Assembly: GCA_964366065.1 (NCBI GenBank)
Contig: CAYISF010000026.1
Location: forward strand, 1-10,077
Length of the DNA stretch: 10,077 nt
Reading direction: 5' to 3'
DNA from: JBAZYZ01 sp964366065
Lineage (GTDB): Bacteria > Patescibacteriota > Minisyncoccia > Phycocordibacterales > VMEP01
The notes under the pieces were generated by a model, which worked only from the letters and a program-made list of their open reading frames with translations, ran no database searches and was not told the origin of the DNA. The translations under genes were made by a program, and so were the position numbers. Positions 1 through 6,044 of the stretch are shown here, piece by piece (within the stretch, counting starts at the first letter, position 1; every line of letters begins with the position of its first letter).

Positions 1-138
1 CTAGTTCCGCCTAAGAGTTCATATCGACGGCGGAGTTCGGCACCTCGATGTCGGCCCATCTTATCCTGGTGGTGGAGAAGCTACCAAGGGTTTGGCTGTT
101 CGCCAATTAAAAAGATACGCGAGCTGGGTTCAAACCGT

Positions 139-192
139 CGAGCAGCGAAGCTGCTCGACAAGTGAAAAGTCACAAGTCGAAAGTCAAAAGTC
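139..192 (+). repeat. Hairpin and heptamer repeat inside the enlarged P1 loop of the intron
   Basis: The intron's 5' end, between the splice site and the guide sequence, is far longer than a typical P1 loop. It begins with a near-perfect hairpin (CGAGCAGC 139-146 with GCTGCTCG 150-157). This is followed by about 4.4 copies of a 7-base unit: GTGAAAA, GTCACAA, GTCGAAA, GTCAAAA, GTC (162-192). Such GTCNNAA heptamers resemble short tandem repeats seen in other bacterial genomes; the link to any named family is only an impression. Confidence 0.75.
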
Positions 193-524
193 TTGGCTTC
201 GAAATTCGACAGTTTGAATCCGAGGAAGACATCAAAAATTACCAATCGAATCACGGCGGTTCTGTATAGAAATATACAGAGCATAGTAAACTGATATCGG
301 TGAAATCCCACACGGATAATACCGAGGGAATCCGCCCAACCGGCGGTCCCGTAGAGACTACACGTTTACCACCTTCATTAAAGTAAAATTTAAAAAGGTG
401 ATGATATAGTCCGATCATCTGTGGCAACACAGAGAGGTAGGCAGAAATGACCTATCCACATAACTTCTGCGTAGTTCTGCGCCAAGTCGGCGTAAATCTG
501 CGCTTGTTACGGAGTAACAAGATG
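139..524 (+). ncRNA. Group I self-splicing intron in 23S rRNA at E. coli position 2593
   Basis: The intron is 386 nt with no reading frame of note, so no homing endonuclease. The 5' exon ends in U138, and the intron ends in G524, as group I introns require. The internal guide sequence is 251-261: GCGGTT (256-261) pairs with the exon end AACCGU as P1, with G256-U138 as the expected wobble, and TCACG (251-255) pairs with the 3' exon CGUGA (525-529) as P10. The core is recognisable: P2 hairpin 262-268/273-279 with a GAAA loop, P3 286-291/364-369, P7 356-360/407-411 (GACTA/TAGTC), P8 370-375/395-400, P9 418-423/428-433 with a GCAA loop. A 7-bp hairpin (503-509/515-521) sits just before the 3' splice site. 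P4-P6 fall in about 298-346 but several registers are possible. By E. coli numbering the site corresponds to L2593, a known position for organelle introns. I did not assign a subclass. Confidence 0.93.
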
Positions 525-896
525 CGTGAGACAGGTTGGTTCTCTATCTACTGTAGGCGTTGATTATTGAGGAGAGTCGTTCCTAGTACGAGAGGACCGG
601 AATGAATTGACCTCTGGTGTATCGGCTGTCGCGCCCGCGGCATTGCCGAGTAGCTATGTCGAGAATGGATAACCTCTGAAAGCATCTAAGAGGGAAGCCA
701 GCTCCAAGATTAGTAATCGTTTGAGGACCCTAAGAGATGATTAGGTTGATAGGCTTTAGATGTACGCACGGTAACGTGTTTAGTCGAGAAGTACTAAGTG
801 TCCGATTCCTGTTAGGAAATGTGGAACCATTGCAAAAAAATACAATATAGCTTTTGGCTGTTAAGTTGATTAAGTGCCTTGTTCTGGTGGTTTAAC

Positions 897-992
897 CCCG
901 GTAGTAGAACCTCGACAAGCTCAGTTCACTACGAGGCAGGCACAAGGCCATTCCGATTTATCCCATAGCGAAGCACAGCTTCTGCTACCGGG
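897..992 (+). repeat. Palindromic repeat arm between 23S and 5S
   Basis: The stem 897-909/980-992 is 13 bp with one G-U pair. It begins CCCGGTAG and ends CTACCGGG. Directly inside is a second hairpin, CCTCG (910-914) with CGAGG (932-936), whose loop carries ACAAGCTCAGTTCACTA. The TCGACAAGCTCAG core resembles palindromic REP-like elements found in many bacterial genomes. Membership in a RAYT-associated REP family is a guess from this resemblance. Nothing in the stretch looks like a gene. Confidence 0.55.
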
Positions 993-997
993 ACTGC

Positions 998-1332
998 GCC
1001 CCGTTAGAAATTTTTTAGAATTTTGAAATTCGAATAGTTTGTTCTGGTGGTTTAGCAAAGAGGTCACACCTCTTCCCATTCCGAACAGAGTCGTTAAGCT
1101 CTTCTGCGGCGATGATACTCCTTGCGGGGAAAGTAGCCACCGCCAGAACAAACTATTCGAAAAAATTTCTAAGCGGGGACAGAGTCCCGCCCGAACGACT
1201 GGGTCGTTCCAGTCGGGTGTGGCGTTAATCCTTGCTGTAGCGATACGGGGCAGGCCGCCAGCCCCGTTAGAAACCGCCCTCGCTAATAAGCGAGTGCTAC
1301 GGTCACCTTGGGGCGACCTGTTTCTAACGGGG
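998..1332 (+). repeat. Direct and inverted copies of GCCCCGTTAGAAA around the 5S gene
   Basis: GCCCCGTTAGAAA occurs at 998-1010 and again at 1261-1273. Its inverse TTTCTAACGGGG lies at 1321-1332, and a near-inverse AATTTCTAAGCGGGG at 1164-1178. Left copy 999-1015 can pair with 1161-1178, extending the 5S precursor stem. The copy at 1262-1274 pairs with 1320-1332 in an exact 13-bp stem that encloses a 6-bp hairpin (1279-1284/1289-1294, loop AATA). The core CCCCGTTA recurs in the repeat at 6045-6052, which suggests a dispersed palindromic family. Confidence 0.65.
1040..1151 (+). rRNA. 5S ribosomal RNA
   Basis: The sequence aligns along its length with bacterial 5S: helix I (TTCTGGTGG..CCGCCAGAA), the AAAGAGGTCACACCTCTTCCCATTCCGAACA region (about 1057-1087), and the GAAAGTAGCCACCGCCAGAAC end. 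Mature length is about 110 nt. The exact ends are uncertain because helix I continues without a break into a flanking stem: 1030-1047 pairs with 1143-1160 over 18 bp. That gives an obvious processing substrate. The gene lies about 230 bases after 23S and before the terminator at 1353, as expected for the last gene of an rRNA operon. I see no tRNA in the spacer. Confidence 0.95.
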
Positions 1333-1352
1333 CCAGAACAAGGCACTTAAAC

Positions 1353-1380
1353 AAAAAAACCGGCTTAAGCCGGTTTTTTT
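1353..1380 (+). terminator. Rho-independent terminator of the rRNA operon
   Basis: A perfect palindrome: ACCGGC (1359-1364) and GCCGGT (1369-1374) with loop TTAA, flanked by seven A on the left and seven T on the right. It could work in both directions, but only the plus-strand rRNA operon runs into it. Confidence 0.92.
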
Positions 1381-1410
1381 AGAAGGCCTGGCGAGCTATT
1401 TACTTCAATA

Positions 1411-1439
1411 TTGACAAATATAGCTCAATATGATATAAA
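1411..1439 (+). promoter_or_regulatory. Sigma-70 type promoter for the Nudix-like gene
   Basis: TTGACA (1411-1416), a 17-base spacer, and TATAAA (1434-1439), with TG at 1431-1432 giving an extended -10. This is the strongest promoter in the window. Transcription should start near 1446, leaving a leader of about 88 nt. The leader opens with a 6-bp hairpin (TAGCTG 1446-1451 with CAGCTA 1462-1467). A second, weaker promoter (TTGACA 1458-1463, 19-base spacer, GATAAT 1483-1488) lies within it. Confidence 0.8.
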
Positions 1440-1533
1440 CTTAATTAGCTGGGTTTTTTGACAGCTATCCCTTGTTTTAAGAGATAATCGCAAAATCGTT
1501 TGCGGCCTCTTTTGCAAAGAAGGAGAAAGAAAA

Positions 1534-2457
1534 ATGAGTGAACTGATAGGTTTGTCCCTTGTCACCCTTTTGAATGCCCAGATAAAACGGTCACAGATGC
1601 TCCTCGTCCGGGTCAAGAAGGAAGAACACCTCTCTCTTACAAAAAAAAGGGAGCTATGCCTTATTATCGTCAAAAAGGACTCAGTGGTCACCACTACGCC
1701 GGCTGGCAGGAAAGAGCTTGAGTCGAAAGAAAATACGGACTGGCGCTGGGCGGCCGGGGGCGGGCTAATGATGCTCGAACTGAAGGATGTCACGGTGGCT
1801 CTTGCCCGTTTCCGCGATCCCGGCGCTCCGTCATGGGGCGGACACTACACGCTCGGCAGTGGTCTCTCGGGGTCAATTCGGGATTTGATGTTCCCCGTAG
1901 AACTCGCGGTTCGGGAAGCGGTGGAAGAATTCATCATCGCCACTCCGAAGGGCCTCATTGTTCCTGTTTTCAATAAGGACGAGGACCGCGTCTATAACCA
2001 GACCGCTCTCGGAGCGGTCGCTTCGGGCCTCAACCTGATTCGGCAGAAACCGGGATTGCCCGATGTGTTTCGGCAGAACGGCTTTTTCACGGCGCCGGCC
2101 GAATTTGTCCCGCTATCACCGATTCTCGAAGCTGATCTCAGTGTGATGTTCGAAGGGTGCGATGAAATGACTAATTCTTCTGGACTTCTCGTCTACGATC
2201 CAGGGACGCGCGGAATCGACCTAATCCGGCTTATCCGCGTGAAGCTTCCGTTCTCCTTGGGCGAAATCGCCATCTTTGACGGCGAAGCCAACAGACAGGA
2301 GCAACCGCTTGATGGCGAAGTGGTTTGTTTCCCCGTCCAAAACGGTCGGTTCACCACGGATATCGTGGAGACCTTCAAGACCGGCAAACGGGTCAGTACC
2401 CCGGATTACCCGGTTCGCTTCACCCCGCCGCTTCAGGCGGTAATTGAGGCGATGTAG
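1534..2457 (+). CDS. Hypothetical protein with a degenerate Nudix-like box (307 aa)
   Basis: I do not recognise a named family. The best clue is at residues 101-134. W101-G-G-H-Y-T-L precedes G113-x5-M119-x7-R127-E128-A-V-E131-E132, the spacing of the Nudix signature G-x5-E-x7-R-E-U-x-E-E-x-G-U. The first catalytic Glu is Met, and the Gly after the EE is lost. The R-E..E-E cluster that normally binds metal is intact. The fold is therefore probably Nudix-like, with altered or lost hydrolase activity. Nothing suggests a signal peptide or membrane segment. The C-terminal 150 residues show no motif I know. AAGGAG (1520-1525) sits eight bases before the ATG and supports this start. The gene stands alone between its own promoter and terminator. 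Its middle (about 1740-2000) is visibly GC-richer than the neighbouring genes, which may indicate a different origin. Confidence 0.85.
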   Translation: MSELIGLSLVTLLNAQIKRSQMLLVRVKKEEHLSLTKKRELCLIIVKKDSVVTTTPAGRKELESKENTDWRWAAGGGLMMLELKDVTVALARFRDPGAPSWGGHYTLGSGLSGSIRDLMFPVELAVREAVEEFIIATPKGLIVPVFNKDEDRVYNQTALGAVASGLNLIRQKPGLPDVFRQNGFFTAPAEFVPLSPILEADLSVMFEGCDEMTNSSGLLVYDPGTRGIDLIRLIRVKLPFSLGEIAIFDGEANRQEQPLDGEVVCFPVQNGRFTTDIVETFKTGKRVSTPDYPVRFTPPLQAVIEAM

Positions 2458-2473
2458 TTTTCGGAGCTTTCCC

Positions 2474-2511
2474 AAACACCCAGGTGCTTTCCGCACACTG
2501 GGTGTTTTTTT
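2474..2511 (+). terminator. Rho-independent terminator
   Basis: AAACACCCA (2474-2482) pairs with TGGGTGTTT (2499-2507) over 9 bp, with a short inner GTG/CAC pairing, followed by a T-run to 2511. It lies 16 bases after the stop codon of the Nudix-like gene. Confidence 0.92.
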
Positions 2512-2528
2512 ATGTTTCTCTCCCAATC

Positions 2529-2537
2529 TGCTATTAT
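2529..2537 (+). promoter_or_regulatory. Extended -10 promoter candidate for the cysteine-motif protein and rodA
   Basis: TGC-TATTAT (2529-2537) is an extended -10 with five of six consensus bases, directly after the preceding terminator. The -35 (TTTATG, 2509-2514) is poor. Transcription would start near 2544 and give a leader of about 150 nt. An alternative is TTGGGA (2565-2570), 17 bases, TAGAAA (2588-2593). Confidence 0.45.
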
Positions 2538-2549
2538 TTGGATAGAGTT

Positions 2550-2652
2550 ACCCAGCCCTCATTTTTGGGAAATTACTTTTGTGGTCGTAGAAATTTCTGA
2601 GCGACACTTTCCCGATATGAAGTTATGGATTTTAGTGAAATGAGAGCTGGGT
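2550..2652 (+). repeat. Long-range inverted repeat in the leader before 2697
   Basis: ACCCAGCCCTCATTT (2550-2564) and AAATGAGAGCTGGGT (2638-2652) pair at 14 of 15 positions, enclosing 73 bases. Inside, GGGAAA (2567-2572) faces TTTCCC (2608-2613). The element could be a structured 5' leader or a small MITE-like insertion of about 103 bases. I see no flanking target duplication. Confidence 0.55.
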
Positions 2653-2655
2653 GCT

Positions 2656-2694
2656 CAATTTTGTAATTATTCGCTTCGCTCATAAACAAAATTG
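2656..2694 (+). promoter_or_regulatory. Hairpin ending two bases before the start codon at 2697
   Basis: CAATTTTGT (2656-2664) and ACAAAATTG (2686-2694) form an exact 9-bp stem with a 21-base loop. It takes up the space where a ribosome binding site would be. No purine-rich site is visible before the ATG, so initiation is unusual, or is controlled by this structure. Confidence 0.5.
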
Positions 2695-2696
2695 GC

Positions 2697-3479
2697 ATGA
2701 CCTGGTCCACCCGCCGAAAACTTCTTTATCTTCTTGTTGCTTTGCTTATTGTCGTCGGTGCCTCCTCATACGTTCTTTACCCTGCGTTTAAAGAAACGCC
2801 GACCTGTACCGACCAAAAGCAAAACGGCAATGAGTCGGGGATTGACTGCGGCGGTTCGTGCGCTAACATTTGTCCGCTGGAAGTGCGTCCCATAAGTATT
2901 CTATGGACGCGCGCGTTTTTTGCGGCTCCGGGGATTTATGACGTGCTCGGTTATGTGGAAAATCAAAACGTTGATGCCGGTGTGCCGAATCTTTTGTATC
3001 GTTTTAAACTTTACGATGATCAAAATATATTGGTTGCCGAACGGGACGGCAAGACGTATCTGGGTCCGAACCAGATATCGGCCATATTTGAAAGTCAGAT
3101 AAAGACAGGAGAGAGAGTGCCTAAGCGTGTGTTCCTTGAATTTGAGGATGGATACCAGTGGGTTAAGACCAGTTTGCGTTTTAATACCATAAAGCTTTCG
3201 GTAAAAAATAAAAATTTGACAAGTATTTCCACAACCCCGCGTTTATCGGCCACAATAGGGAATGATTCATTTTCCAATCTTAATGGCATTGAAATAACGG
3301 TCATTTTACGCGGCGCCGACGATAATGCACTCGCAGTTTCCGGTACTGAAGTCGGGAATCTTCCGAAACAGAGCTCTCAAGACGTCTTTTTCACCTGGCT
3401 TATCCCGATTTCTTCTTCCACGCCGGTATCGCGCATTGAAATTATTCCGCGAGTGAATCCGTTCACAATCTCTTTTTAG
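2697..3479 (+). CDS. Single-pass membrane protein with CxDxxxNGxExGxDCGGxC motif (260 aa)
   Basis: The N-terminus is short and basic (RRK), followed by one hydrophobic segment (about residues 9-29). This is an uncleaved anchor or signal, with the rest outside the cell. Right after it comes a compact cysteine motif (C37-T-D39..N43-G-x-E46..D50-C51-G-G-x-C55..C59). This type of acidic, disulfide-capable motif recurs in secreted bacterial proteins and probably binds calcium or forms a small knot. Residues 60-260 look like beta-rich domains and carry no catalytic motif I recognise. The gene ends four bases before the rodA-like gene and must share its message, so an accessory role in envelope growth is possible; this is inference only. 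Hydrophobic MTWSTRRKLL makes the ATG at 2697 sensible even though no ribosome binding site is visible. Confidence 0.85.
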   Translation: MTWSTRRKLLYLLVALLIVVGASSYVLYPAFKETPTCTDQKQNGNESGIDCGGSCANICPLEVRPISILWTRAFFAAPGIYDVLGYVENQNVDAGVPNLLYRFKLYDDQNILVAERDGKTYLGPNQISAIFESQIKTGERVPKRVFLEFEDGYQWVKTSLRFNTIKLSVKNKNLTSISTTPRLSATIGNDSFSNLNGIEITVILRGADDNALAVSGTEVGNLPKQSSQDVFFTWLIPISSSTPVSRIEIIPRVNPFTISF

Positions 3480-3483
3480 CGAA

Positions 3484-4617
3484 ATGATACGGGAGTTTTT
3501 ACGAAGAATTTATAACGGCGTGGACTGGATACTTTTTTTTGCCGTGTTGCCGGCGCTCCTTTTCGGCTTAGTGACGATGAGTTCCTTTGCCGAAGCAAAT
3601 GTTTTTTTTGACCGGCAGTTGCTTTGGATAACTCTCGGGATAATCCTTTTTTTCTTTTTGGCTTCAATCGACGTGCGGCTTCTCAAGCAGTCCGGTGTCT
3701 TGGTAACGCTGTTCCTGTTTTTTTCCGGCCTTCTTCTGTTATTGGATATTACAGGGAGCGCTGTCCGGGGCGCCAAAAGCTGGTTTAATTTCGGTTCCTT
3801 TGCTTTTGAACCGTCCGAACCGATAAAACTCCTGCTCATTCTCATGCTGGCCAAGTATTTTTCGCGGAGACACGTGGAAATAGCCCATTACAAACATATT
3901 TTGGTTTCCGGCCTTTACGCCCTAATTCCGCTTGCTCTCATTATATTTCAGCCCGATTTTGGTTCGGGGCTGGTCATCTTTCTAATCTGGCTCGGCATGG
4001 TTATGGTTTCGGGAGTGTCAAAAAAACACCTGCTTCTTATCTTTATCGTTGGCCTCATGTCGTTTTCTTTTCTTTGGATATCCGTTTTTAAACCTTATCA
4101 AAAAGAACGCATTCTTACTTTTATTCATCCGCTCACCGATATACGCGGCGCCGGATACAACGCTTATCAGTCAACTATCGCAGTCGGTTCCGGTCAAGTT
4201 TTAGGCAAGGGAGTAGGGTATGGCACACAATCGCGCCTCAAATTTTTACCTGAATATGAGACGGATTTCGTCTTCGCGGCTTTCGCAGAAGAATGGGGCT
4301 TTGTCGGCGTACTGATGCTTTTCTTTCTCTATGGCGTGCTTGTATGGAGAATTTTATCAAACGCGCTTGTCGGAACGACAAATTTTGAAATGCTTTTTGG
4401 TATGGGGCTGGCTATTTTTTTCATGAGCCATGTATTGGTGAATATCGGTATGAATATCGGGCTTCTCCCCGTAACGGGAATACCATTGCCGTTCATGAGT
4501 TACGGAGGTTCTCATCTTATCACTGAATTCGCCGGACTCGGGATTCTCATGAGTATGCGCCGTAACGCCCGAGTGGCGCACCGCGATGAAATAAAAAACG
4601 AGTTTCTTGGAATCTAG
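3484..4617 (+). CDS. rodA: RodA/FtsW (SEDS) family peptidoglycan glycosyltransferase
   Basis: SEDS proteins polymerise lipid II into glycan strands in the cytoplasmic membrane, together with a class B penicillin-binding protein. The 377 residues are close to the length of E. coli RodA, with about ten hydrophobic segments. Family motifs in order are R95-GAKSWF (95-101), FQPDFGS (155-161), G-x-GYNAYQS-x-IAVGSG (222-237), GKGVGYGTQSRLKFLPEYETDFVFA (241-265) and NIGLLPVTGIPLPFMSYGGS (324-343). D261 in ETDF corresponds to the conserved catalytic-type Asp. The GTQ..LPE..TDF pattern fits RodA better than FtsW. One oddity is H344 where most relatives have Ser (SYGGSS). The start is four bases after the previous stop, with no clear ribosome binding site, so translation is probably coupled. 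Its TAG stop overlaps the stop of the convergent gene. Confidence 0.95.
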   Translation: MIREFLRRIYNGVDWILFFAVLPALLFGLVTMSSFAEANVFFDRQLLWITLGIILFFFLASIDVRLLKQSGVLVTLFLFFSGLLLLLDITGSAVRGAKSWFNFGSFAFEPSEPIKLLLILMLAKYFSRRHVEIAHYKHILVSGLYALIPLALIIFQPDFGSGLVIFLIWLGMVMVSGVSKKHLLLIFIVGLMSFSFLWISVFKPYQKERILTFIHPLTDIRGAGYNAYQSTIAVGSGQVLGKGVGYGTQSRLKFLPEYETDFVFAAFAEEWGFVGVLMLFFLYGVLVWRILSNALVGTTNFEMLFGMGLAIFFMSHVLVNIGMNIGLLPVTGIPLPFMSYGGSHLITEFAGLGILMSMRRNARVAHRDEIKNEFLGI

Positions 4618-5759
4618 AGCACACCCCTATTATATAGAGTAAATGTTTTACTTAGCATTTCTTCAAGCGAGAAATTATTTATGACTTTGTTCTGTAGATT
4701 TTTTCCGAAATCGGCTGCTTTTTTGGGGTTGTCCATTAAAAATTTAATCGCGCTTGAGAGCTCTTTTGGTTGTCGCGGCCGCACTAAAATGCCATTCTTC
4801 ATGTCTTCAATAATTTCCGGTATTCCTCCGACAGAGGCAGCGATAACCGGCAAACCCGCGCGACCGGCTTCAAGTATGGATAAGCCAAGCGCTTCAGTAA
4901 TGGAGGGCAATACAAAAATATCAAAAGCCGATAGGTAATTTGGAGCATTATCCATAAAACCCGGCAAATAAAGGGTTTTTTCCAGATTGTGCCTTTTGAT
5001 TAATTTTTCCAGAGATTTTCTCTCTTCTCCTTCTCCGATAATAATATATATATTTTTCGGATAAATTTGTTTTAGCATGGCTGCTGCTTCAATGAAATAT
5101 ATAAGACCCTTGTTATTGTGCAGTTCCGCTATAACTCCGACTATGAAATTATTGGGAATATTACGGATGATTTTTTTTGATATCATTTTTCGCGCCTCGT
5201 TTTTCGGAAGAATGCCTGTTTTTCGCACCCCGTTGTATATAAGTTCTATTTTTGTTTTAGGAATTAAAAATAGGGGAGCTTCTTTTAAGATTTTTTCTGA
5301 AACCGCGATTGTCTTATGGGATAAGGCGATAGTAAGCCATGCAAGGAATTTGATAATAATCTTACCGGCGGCGGAGCGCTCTTCGTTGAATGCCCATCCA
5401 TGAGCGGTAAATATTATATTTTGAACTTTTGTGAACCGTCCGGCGAGAGCCCCTAGTCCCGCCGCTTTGGAGCTGTTTAGATGCACAATATTCGGTTTTT
5501 CTTTTCGGAATATTTTAAATATAGAAAAGAAGGATGAAAATTCATCAGTTATCCGTATGTCACGTTCAAGATTTTTTACTGGAATGGCGCGTATGCCGGC
5601 CTCCATGAGCATTTCTTTCAACCTTCCTTCTCCGCCCAGGACTACGGCTATATCAAAGTCGCTCTTCGGCAGATTGGTCGCGAGATCGTAAACATAGCGC
5701 TGCGCGCCGCCGAAATTGGATTTGGTTATTACGTATAAAATCTTTTTTCTATTATCCAT
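4614..5759 (-). CDS. GT4-family glycosyltransferase (381 aa)
   Basis: A GT-B fold retaining glycosyltransferase that moves a sugar from a nucleotide donor to a glycan or lipid acceptor on the inner face of the membrane. Numbered from the ATG at 5759, the protein opens with ILYVITKSNFGGAQRYVYDLA (7-27), typical of GT4 N-domains. H94 and the TAHGWAF segment (118-124) follow. The C-domain shows VGVIAELHNNKGL (207-219), IIGEGEER (240-247), and the EX7E donor site EALGLSILE (289-297) followed by AGLPVIAASVGGIPEII (301-317). The acceptor cannot be told from sequence. The frame stays open to an ATG at 5834, but those 25 extra residues do not look like family sequence and their DNA forms a hairpin (5798-5802/5814-5818), so I prefer the inner start. 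No terminator separates it from rodA. I found no convincing promoter. Confidence 0.93.
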   Translation of the reverse strand: MDNRKKILYVITKSNFGGAQRYVYDLATNLPKSDFDIAVVLGGEGRLKEMLMEAGIRAIPVKNLERDIRITDEFSSFFSIFKIFRKEKPNIVHLNSSKAAGLGALAGRFTKVQNIIFTAHGWAFNEERSAAGKIIIKFLAWLTIALSHKTIAVSEKILKEAPLFLIPKTKIELIYNGVRKTGILPKNEARKMISKKIIRNIPNNFIVGVIAELHNNKGLIYFIEAAAMLKQIYPKNIYIIIGEGEERKSLEKLIKRHNLEKTLYLPGFMDNAPNYLSAFDIFVLPSITEALGLSILEAGRAGLPVIAASVGGIPEIIEDMKNGILVRPRQPKELSSAIKFLMDNPKKAADFGKNLQNKVINNFSLEEMLSKTFTLYNRGVL

Positions 5760-5986
5760 AGCCTTGTTTAAAACAATTGTATCGTGCTTTACATTAAGCG
5801 GGAAGATGTCTTGCCCGCACACTAACATTTGCATTGCTTAACATTTTGTCCCAAATTTACGATATTTAAACGTGAATAATTAAGTTTTTTTATTAATCTA
5901 TCTATTAATAAATACACCAAAAGCAAAATTATGCCAATGTTAGTGTTCGGGCTTGCCGAAAGGTTTTTCTTGTGTAGTATTGCTTG

Positions 5987-6040
5987 CCCTGTTAAATAAT
6001 TCCGTAAAACGGAATTAGACCAAAGGTCTATTTAACAGGG
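5987..6040 (+). repeat. Palindromic repeat unit folding as a three-way junction
   Basis: This 54-base unit uses almost every base in pairing. CCCTGTTAAA (5987-5996) pairs with TTTAACAGGG (6031-6040) over 10 bp. Two hairpins lie inside: AATTCCG/CGGAATT (5998-6004/6010-6016) and AGACC/GGTCT (6017-6021/6025-6029) with an AAA loop. It is followed by TGAA and a second, related unit. It is too compact and symmetric to be chance, and is likely a dispersed bacterial palindromic element or structured RNA. Confidence 0.75.
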
Positions 6041-6044
6041 TGAA

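Larger units (their letters stand above)
1..811 (+). rRNA. 23S ribosomal RNA, 3' portion (partial, interrupted by an intron)
   Basis: This is the 3' part of the large-subunit rRNA: the end of domain V and all of domain VI. The exons are 1-138 and 525 to about 811. Base 1 aligns near E. coli position 2456, just after the peptidyl-transferase A2451. Visible landmarks are the A-loop (GGCTGTTCGCC, about 92-102), the GAGCTGGGTT segment carrying U2584/U2585 (121-130), and the sarcin-ricin loop AGTACGAGAGGACC (585-598). The 3' tail ..GAAGTACTAAG.. (788-799) resembles the bacterial 23S end; the mature 3' end is uncertain by about 10 bases. The 5' part of the gene lies outside the window. Exon sequence reads continuously across the intron (..AACCGU + CGUGAGACAG..), so the spliced molecule should be normal. 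Confidence 0.97.
870..1350 (+). repeat. Outer inverted repeat that copies both ends of the 5S gene and encloses it
   Basis: An exact 18-bp inverted repeat (870-887 with 1333-1350) encloses the whole 5S region. Its left arm runs into TTGTTCTGGTGGTTTA (879-894), identical to the start of the real 5S (1039-1054). Its right arm holds GCCAGAACAA (1332-1341), identical to the 5S end (1142-1151). The two arms therefore look like the beginning and end of another 5S gene, with its middle replaced by 895-1331. That insert contains the intact 5S and several hairpins that tile it almost end to end: 897-909/980-992, 999-1015/1161-1178, 1196-1202/1209-1215 and 1262-1274/1320-1332. Alternatively, only helix I was duplicated. 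As RNA, the 18-bp stem could be a processing stem, like those that flank rRNAs. Confidence 0.75.

Noticed and set aside
162..192. Possible CRISPR array in the heptamer repeats
   Set aside because: The unit is 7 bases with no spacers, so it is a simple tandem repeat.
81..311. 76-codon open frame on the minus strand across the 23S exon and intron
   Set aside because: It overlaps conserved rRNA sequence and the intron core (P1-P3). No ribosome binding site or protein-like composition.
812..1040. Possible tRNA gene in the 23S-5S spacer
   Set aside because: No T-loop (GGTTCGAATCC-like) or acceptor-stem pairing was found; the pairing present belongs to the palindromic repeats.
921..1350. Open frames on both strands across the 5S region (141 and 103 codons)
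   Set aside because: They cover the 5S gene and its palindromes. The long frames follow from inverted-repeat, GC-rich sequence, not from coding selection.
3510..3854. 114-codon minus-strand frame within rodA
   Set aside because: Shadow of conserved SEDS membrane segments. No start signal.
4681..5691. Plus-strand open frames of 85-108 codons
   Set aside because: They are shadows of the GT4 gene, whose motifs are clear on the other strand.
5760..5834. N-terminal extension of the GT4 gene to the ATG at 5834
   Set aside because: No ribosome binding site, no family similarity in the extra 25 residues, and a hairpin in the DNA. It remains possible.
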